Below are positions 18,392 through 22,176 of a stretch of 22,176 nt of DNA, in pieces. The notes below the pieces were generated by a model, which searched no databases, was not told the DNA's origin, and saw only the letters and a program-made list of their open reading frames with translations. A program made the position numbers and the translations under genes. Source of the stretch: STC-74 sp031423995 (GTDB lineage: Bacteria > Patescibacteriota > Gracilibacteria > BD1-5 > UBA2023); NCBI GenBank assembly GCA_031423995.1, contig JANPGO010000074.1, positions 1 to 22,176 of the forward strand, given 5' to 3'. Each line of letters starts with the position of its first letter. The first letter of the stretch is position 1.

Positions 18392-19585
18392 TTACGCGAG
18401 AACCTTAGCAACGACACCAGAACCAACCGTTCGTCCACCTTCACGGATCGCGAATCGAAGACCTTGATCCATAGCGATTGGAGCACCGAGCTCGATTGTC
18501 ATCTTGATATTGTCACCGGGCATAACCATTTCGACACCTGCAGGAAGCTCGATAGAACCAGTTACATCCGTCGTTCGGAAGTAGAACTGAGGCTTGTACC
18601 CCTGAAAGAATGGAGTGTGGCGACCACCTTCCTCCTTGGTGAGGACGTAGACTTCAGCTTCGAACTTCGTATGAGGCTTGATAGAACCTGGCTTTGCGAG
18701 AACTTGTCCACGCTCAACATCAGTTCGCTCAATACCACGCAGAAGGAGTCCAGCATTATCACCAGCCTGACCCTGATCGAGTGATTTGTGAAACATTTCG
18801 ACACCTGTAACTGTAGTTGTATGGGTATCACGGATTCCGAGAATTTCGATAGTATCACCAACCTTGATGATTCCTTGTTCGATCTTTCCTGTAACGACCG
18901 TTCCACGTCCCTTGATAGAGAAGACGTCTTCTACTGGCATGAGGAATGGCTTATCGAGGTCGCGCTCAGGAACAGGAACGTATACTTCGAGTGCATCGAA
19001 GAGTTCCATCACCGCCTTTGCACCGTATGGCTTATCCATATCTTCTGGATTTTCGAGAGCAACGAGACCAGAACCACGAATCACAGGGAGTGTATCTCCA
19101 GGGAATTCATACTTCGAGAGAAGCTCACGAATTTCCATCTCAACGAGATCAAGCATTTCTGCATCATCAACCATATCACACTTGTTCATCCAGACAACGA
19201 TGTATGGAACACCAACCTGGCGAGCAAGGAGAATATGTTCACGAGTCTGAGCCATAGGTCCATCAGTTGCAGCAACTACGAGAATCGCAGCATCCATCTG
19301 AGCAGCACCAGTGATCATATTCTTGACGTAGTCAGCATGTCCAGGACAGTCGACGTGTGCATAGTGGCGAGTACCTGTCTGATATTCAACGTGTGCAGTA
19401 TTGATAGTAATACCACGTGCCTTCTCTTCTGGTGCAGCATCGATCTGATCGTATGCCTTAACTTCACCACCGAATTTCTTCGCAAGAACGTATGTAAAAG
19501 CCGCCGTAGAAGTCGTTTTCCCATGATCAACGTGACCAATGGTACCGATGTTCATATGTGGTTTTGATCGATCGTATGTAGCCAT
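18392..19585 (-). CDS. tuf: Elongation factor Tu, 397 aa
   Basis: EF-Tu brings aminoacyl-tRNA to the ribosome using GTP. The G domain shows GHVDHGKT (residues 18-25), RGITINTAHVEY, DCPGH, NKCD and a G5 motif reading GSGL where most EF-Tu proteins have GSAL. Domains 2 and 3 follow (FSIKGRGTVVTGKIEQG, GRHTPFFQGYKPQFYFRTTDVTG, EGGRTVGSGVVAKVLA). Length is normal. All 40 glycines use GGN codons; none uses UGA, unlike most other long genes here. The leader is AT-rich with no Shine-Dalgarno. A 28-codon ORF lies 65 nt upstream. EF-Tu is probably among the most expressed genes of the window. Confidence 0.99.
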   Translation of the reverse strand: MATYDRSKPHMNIGTIGHVDHGKTTSTAAFTYVLAKKFGGEVKAYDQIDAAPEEKARGITINTAHVEYQTGTRHYAHVDCPGHADYVKNMITGAAQMDAAILVVAATDGPMAQTREHILLARQVGVPYIVVWMNKCDMVDDAEMLDLVEMEIRELLSKYEFPGDTLPVIRGSGLVALENPEDMDKPYGAKAVMELFDALEVYVPVPERDLDKPFLMPVEDVFSIKGRGTVVTGKIEQGIIKVGDTIEILGIRDTHTTTVTGVEMFHKSLDQGQAGDNAGLLLRGIERTDVERGQVLAKPGSIKPHTKFEAEVYVLTKEEGGRHTPFFQGYKPQFYFRTTDVTGSIELPAGVEMVMPGDNIKMTIELGAPIAMDQGLRFAIREGGRTVGSGVVAKVLA

Positions 19586-19650
19586 ATGAAAAATAAATAA
19601 AAGAATTAAAAGTGTGTAGATTGTATAGAAAATTCGAGGAAATCAAAATT

Positions 19651-19737
19651 TTATTTTTTGGTTTTTCGCATTTTCTTATTGATTCGAGTGACTGCTTTTT
19701 TGAGCTTCTTGTGTGCGTAGGTAGTGAGACGTGGCAT
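19651..19737 (-). CDS. Very small Lys/Arg-rich protein, 28 aa
   Basis: ATG 19737 to TAA 19651 encodes a 28-residue peptide, roughly half Lys or Arg: it opens MPRLTTYAHKKLKK and ends KKMRKTKK. It contains no UGA. The size and charge suggest a ribosome-associated or other RNA-binding peptide, but I recognise no family. It lies 65 nt upstream of tuf on the same strand, and a heptad array ends 8-16 nt before its ATG (depending on where the array is counted from). This placement, shared with rpsP and rpmB, is the main reason to believe it is a gene. Chance occurrence of an ORF this short is possible. Confidence 0.5.
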   Translation of the reverse strand: MPRLTTYAHKKLKKAVTRINKKMRKTKK

Positions 19738-19745
19738 AGAGTTTT

Positions 19746-19822
19746 AGTTATGAGATATAAGATATAAGATATAAACTATGAGATACCGGTTACGATTGAA
19801 ATCTTATACCTTATATCTTATA
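19746..19822. repeat. Heptad arrays with complementary tail between two small ORFs
   Basis: Units AGTTATG, AGATATA (three times), AACTATG, AGATACC run without gaps over 19746-19787. The opposing arm at 19802-19822 reads TCTTATA, CCTTATA, TCTTATA. The arms are largely complementary (AGATATAAG against CTTATATCT), so a long AT-rich hairpin is possible. Confidence 0.8.
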
Positions 19823-19834
19823 ATTCAAATATTA

Positions 19835-20047
19835 TTAGATCTTTGCGATATTGATAGAGTATTTCTTGAATTTCGCAAGAACGATCGTGAGAGCATTCTT
19901 GAGCCAGAGAGTCTCACCTTCAATAACAATACGCTTCTGGAGGTGCTTGTAATGCTTGATAGCATGCGCGATTTTCCCACCAGAATACACTCCTTTTCTT
20001 TTGACGGAGTATACCATGTTGTGAGGACGTTTATTGCGGAGTCACAT
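19835..20047 (-). CDS. Small basic protein, 70 aa, with UGA as second codon
   Basis: The frame from ATG 20047 to TAA 19835 begins ATG-TGA, which reads Met-Gly under code 25 and would be an immediate stop otherwise. The product begins MGLRNKRPHNMVYSVKRKG, continues GKIAHAIKHYKHLQKRIVIE, and ends FKKYSINIAKI. It is rich in Lys, Tyr and Ile and has no membrane segment. A second ATG at 20017 gives a 60-residue version. I do not recognise a family; the charge and the neighbouring tuf and tRNA genes suggest a translation-related protein. Heptad arrays lie on both sides (19746-19822 and 20064-20091). Confidence 0.55.
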
Positions 20048-20063
20048 AATTCTGAAGAATTTA

Positions 20064-20091
20064 GGGATATGAGAATTGAGAATTGAGTCCA
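20064..20091. repeat. Short heptad array upstream of the 70-aa ORF
   Basis: Units GGGATAT, GAGAATT, GAGAATT, GAGTCCA run in register over 28 nt. They end 16 nt upstream of ATG 20047. I see no clear complementary arm, unlike the other arrays. Confidence 0.5.
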
Positions 20092-20128
20092 TACTTCGCT
20101 CTTTCGAGCTTCGAAGGACATTCTTCTA

Positions 20129-20150
20129 TTCGAATGGCGAGCCATTCGAA
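20129..20150. repeat. Perfect inverted repeat downstream of tRNA-Ala
   Basis: TTCGAATGG-CGAG-CCATTCGAA has 9-bp perfect arms and a 4-nt loop. It is about 24 nt after the tRNA-Ala 3' end. A second hairpin (TTCTTC-GTTTTTT-GAAGAA on the minus strand) lies between it and the tRNA. It may help end or process the tRNA transcript. Confidence 0.5.
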
Positions 20151-20173
20151 GTTTTTCTTCAAAAAACGAAGAA

Positions 20174-20250
20174 TGGTGGAGCCTAAGGGAGTCGAACCCT
20201 TGACCTCCTGCGTGCAAAACAGGCGCTCTAGCCAACTGAGCTAAGGCCCC
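20174..20250 (-). tRNA. tRNA-Ala (anticodon UGC)
   Basis: The minus strand gives acceptor GGGGCCT pairing with AGGCTCC, including the G3-U70 wobble that marks alanine tRNAs. The D arm contains GCTCAGTTGGCTAGAGC, the anticodon loop is TTTGCAC, the T loop is TTCGACT, and A73 is followed by an encoded CCA. It lies 99 nt from tRNA-Asp and is probably co-transcribed with it. Confidence 0.97.
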
Positions 20251-20254
20251 AAAA

Positions 20255-20327
20255 GAGTGAAGAGTTGAGAGTGAAGGGTGAAGAATATTTTGGGGATATT
20301 TTTCACTATTAATTTTTCACTATTAAC
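20255..20327. repeat. Heptad array and 14-nt tandem repeat between the two tRNAs
   Basis: Units GAGTGAA, GAGTTGA, GAGTGAA, GGGTGAA, GAATATT run in register from 20255 to 20289. The opposing part is an exact 14-nt (two heptads) tandem repeat TTTTTCACTATTAA at 20299-20312 and 20313-20326. TTCAC in it complements GTGAA of the array. Confidence 0.75.
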
Positions 20328-20349
20328 TGTTTGCGAACCAAACAACAAG

Positions 20350-20426
20350 TGGCGGTGCTGACGAGGTTCGAACTCGCGACCTCTGCCGTGACAGGGCAGC
20401 GCTCTAACCAACTGAGCTACAGCACC
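20350..20426 (-). tRNA. tRNA-Asp (anticodon GUC)
   Basis: The minus strand gives acceptor GGTGCTG pairing with CAGCACC, the D arm GCTCAGTTGGTTAGAGC, anticodon loop CTGTCAC, T arm GCGAG-TTCGAAC-CTCGT, discriminator G73 (expected for Asp) and an encoded CCA. Confidence 0.97.
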
Positions 20427-20563
20427 AGAGTGGAGTTCAGAGGAAAAAGTAAAAGGTAGAGTTTCGAAACCGAAACCAAATACCATCAACCTTATGCCTC
20501 AAAACTGTTTCTGTGCATTCTGTACAGCCTTTGTATACAAGAACTATGGTGAAATGCGAGCGG

Positions 20564-20591
20564 AGTATATATACGTTTTCTGAAAATGCAA
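20564..20591 (-). promoter_or_regulatory. Candidate sigma70-type promoter for the tRNA pair
   Basis: On the minus strand TTGCAT is followed by a 16-nt spacer and TATACT, about 138 nt upstream of tRNA-Asp. An AT-only inverted repeat (20591-20612) adjoins upstream and may weakly terminate ftsX. Confidence 0.45.
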
Positions 20592-20627
20592 ATATTTTTT
20601 CACAAAAATATTCATGAGAAGGCACTC

Positions 20628-21557
20628 TTAAAATATCATTGTTTTTCGCATATGTTTCTGGAGGGCAATGAACGCTGAGAGAAGAGACAGAATAAGCGTC
20701 ATCAGAAACTCCGTCGTCATAAGCATTGGAAATTCCTGGAAAAATGTCGACACAGTCTTCTCGAAGATAGACGAATCAGGCGTACCAAGGATATCGCCCA
20801 TATATGAACGTATCACGAGAAACAACGAGGTCACAAAGAGCATTCCGATAAGTCCATAGAATGTTCACTGAAGGAGGAATTGCCCATACGTGAAAGATCG
20901 TCGTCCACCGACTAGCTCGATGATCTCTATCTCCTTCTCATGAAAGAGGAGAGAATTGCTTATCACATTGTAGATGATCGTTGCGACGGTGAAAGCAAAG
21001 AGTGCCAAGAGAGCAAAAACACCATACTCAAAGACATGAAGTGACATGACCACCGAGGTGATTCGAGAAAATTGACTCTTGTAATCCAGGAGTTTCTTTC
21101 CGAGAATATCCGCATCGTAATGAAAGAGGTCTCGATACTGGAGTATGAGCGCATCGAAGTCAGTATATCGGTCAAGTGGCACCTGTGCTATGGAGAGTGA
21201 ATCTGGAAATGGATTCTCCCCCGTTCCTTCGATGATCGTGATGAGGTCAGGGTAGAGGATCTTGTAGTGTGCATAGGATGCATCTCGAGTGATCGGTGTC
21301 ACGACGATACCAGGAAATCCTGTACTGAGAGCGTCAATGAGTTCCCGAGACCTCAGACTATCGACAGCATAGCCACTCTGATAGTTGATCGTGAACTTAA
21401 TACGTGACTGGACATCAGCGATGAAGTGCTCGGAAGCGAAGAGAACAAAAATCAGCACATTCACGAAAAAAACAAGGAGTCCGATCACGAACACCGAGGA
21501 GATCGAGAGAAAAGGATTGCGGATAATATTGCGAAGGGCGTACTTGAGAAGGCGCAT
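20628..21557 (-). CDS. ftsX: Cell division protein FtsX (ABC-transporter-like permease), 309 aa
   Basis: FtsX pairs with the ATPase FtsE and, in other bacteria, activates peptidoglycan hydrolases during division. The frame from ATG 21557 to TAA 20628 crosses one UGA (20865, in FLLQGTFYGLIG). It begins MRLLKYALRNIIRNPFLS, as FtsX proteins do. TM1 lies at about 18-42, an extracellular domain at about 43-160, and TM2-TM4 at about 167-195, 228-250 and 280-303. The cytoplasmic segment FHEKEIEIIELVGGRRSF matches the conserved FtsX loop (E-I-x-x-L-x-G-A/G). Length is typical. No ftsE adjoins: upstream is 150 nt of spacer and a DUF805-like gene. ATG lies just after an AT-rich TATAAG-containing stretch without a Shine-Dalgarno. 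Confidence 0.94.
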
Positions 21558-21632
21558 AGAAGAACTTATATGATAAATATATATCAGAAGTATATTGAAA
21601 AATGATAAAAAGCGAGAATAAGTTAACTTATA

Positions 21633-21653
21633 AAAAATCCTTAATTGATAAGG
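21633..21653 (-). terminator. Candidate rho-independent terminator after the DUF805-like gene
   Basis: On the minus strand TCCTTA-TCAAT-TAAGGA is followed by six T residues. The 6-bp stem is modest. A second AT-rich inverted repeat (TTTTTAC/GTAAAAA, 21684-21707) lies directly after the stop codon. Confidence 0.6.
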
Positions 21654-21707
21654 ACCTTTATGCTTGCTAGGGGATATATAGTATTTTTACACTAATAATT
21701 GTAAAAA

Positions 21708-22031
21708 TTATCACAAAAGACCAACTTTATTTGTATTAGGTTCGCCATATACATTTATTTCCTTAGTTCATGGATAAAAAACAAGTACAATAAGGATAAT
21801 AAATCCCGAAATAGAACAATATTTGGAAATAGTAGATATGATAGAGTAACCAGATGACATCATACCTTCAAAATCCATATTTATTGTCAAATAAAGTGTA
21901 TATATATAGCTGAAAAGCATTATCAATGAGATAATTAAATATATAGTTGAAAGTATACTACCACTCTTATTTATATCGTGGCAACGTTTTACAATAAGCT
22001 TTGGAAGACTAATAATTGAAAAAAAATACAT
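21708..22031 (-). CDS. DUF805-like membrane protein, apparently N-terminally short, 107 aa
   Basis: The frame from ATG 22031 to TAA 21708 crosses two UGAs (21768, and 21711 just before the stop). SLPKLIVKRCHDINKSG resembles the conserved loop of DUF805 (R-R-L-H-D-x-G-x-S-G). The C-terminus YPGTKEINVYGEPN resembles the family ending GTPGPNRYGPDP. Hydrophobic segments follow at about 22-48 and 74-86. Typical family members have two membrane segments before the HD loop; these are missing here, and an in-frame TAG lies three codons upstream of the ATG. It is therefore a short form or a truncated gene. The function of the family is unknown. Confidence 0.55.
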
Positions 22032-22082
22032 TAGTAACTAAAATCCCCCCAAAATCCTACAAGAATTATCTCGATTTTTCCC

Positions 22083-22109
22083 TTGACAGAGCCAAGTATT
22101 GCATAATGA
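22083..22109 (+). promoter_or_regulatory. Candidate promoter for the plus-strand gene at the right edge
   Basis: TTGACA at 22083-22088 matches the -35 consensus. TAATGA at 22104-22109 is a possible -10, but the 15-nt spacer is short. It is the only clear plus-strand promoter-like site, placed divergently to the DUF805-like gene. Confidence 0.45.
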
Positions 22110-22131
22110 GAGTGTTAGTTATTAACACTCT
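22109..22131 (+). promoter_or_regulatory. Perfect inverted repeat in the leader of the plus-strand gene
   Basis: AGAGTGTTA-GTTAT-TAACACTCT has 9-bp arms and a 5-nt loop, followed by a T run and then the ATG at 22137. It overlaps the expected transcription start, so an operator is likely. It would also be a good intrinsic terminator or attenuator. The half-sites resemble those of CIRCE, but their order is inverted. Confidence 0.6.
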
Positions 22132-22136
22132 TTTTT

Positions 22137-22176
22137 ATGAAAATCGACATACTTAAACACACCATTGTCAATGTCT
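22137..22176 (+). CDS. Start of an unidentified plus-strand gene, cut by the window edge
   Basis: ATG at 22137 opens MKIDILKHTIVNV and runs off the window. It is supported by the TTGACA motif and inverted repeat upstream. Too little is present to assign a function. It is the only divergently transcribed gene seen. Confidence 0.45.
   Translation, partial: MKIDILKHTIVNV

Noticed and set aside
18788..19567. 259-codon open frame on the plus strand
   Set aside because: It lies fully antisense to tuf, whose identity is certain, and its translation has no recognisable features; it is a codon-bias shadow.
15794..20327. CRISPR array or IS-derived repeats
   Set aside because: Units are 7 nt and degenerate, without spacers, and no transposase, cas gene or target duplications are present.
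20241..20489. 82-codon open frame on the minus strand
   Set aside because: It spans the tRNA-Asp gene and the tRNA spacer; the peptide contains translated tRNA sequence.
22109..22131. CIRCE element (HrcA operator)
   Set aside because: The half-sites are in the opposite order and the spacer is 5 nt rather than 9.

Overview
The window is best read with UGA as a glycine codon (genetic code 25), which points to a Patescibacteria/CPR bacterium of the Gracilibacteria or Absconditabacteria (SR1) lineages. Read with the standard code, gyrA and most other genes break into fragments. Each break is an in-frame TGA, neighbouring fragments share a frame, and the TGA often sits at a glycine conserved across bacteria. 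In GyrA these include VV-G-EVLGKYHPHGD and GIAV-G-MATNIPPHN. In a serine protease both glycines after the catalytic serine of GNSGGA are TGA. Nearly every gene lies on the minus strand; one partial gene on the plus strand enters at the right edge.

In transcription order (right to left), 22.1-19.6 kb holds a short DUF805-like membrane protein, ftsX without an adjacent ftsE, tRNA-Asp(GUC), tRNA-Ala(UGC) and two very small basic ORFs. From 19.6 to 16.9 kb come tuf, rpsJ, rpmB, tRNA-Leu(UAA), rpsP and khpA, all free of UGA codons. From 16.8 to 15.9 kb are two tandem VirB2/TrbC-like pilin paralogues. Then gyrA (15.8-13.2 kb) is followed by four genes for exported proteins: a trypsin-like protease, an RlpA-like/CAP-domain protein, a PF09826-type beta-propeller protein, and a 2316-residue mosaic. 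The mosaic has seven FN3-like domains, two kelch-like propellers, an Ig-like domain and a C-terminal region resembling exo-rhamnogalacturonan-lyase-type enzymes.

The exported cluster plus pilins would suit a cell that lives attached to, or preys on, other cells. That role is inferred from domain content and lineage, not shown by the sequence.

Two further patterns stand out. Almost no gene has a Shine-Dalgarno sequence. At least six spacers around the translation genes and gyrA contain degenerate tandem arrays with a 7-nt period, usually paired with a complementary array also phased at 7 nt. In several cases the array ends about 7-16 nt before a start codon. No stretch longer than 300 bases lacks a gene.
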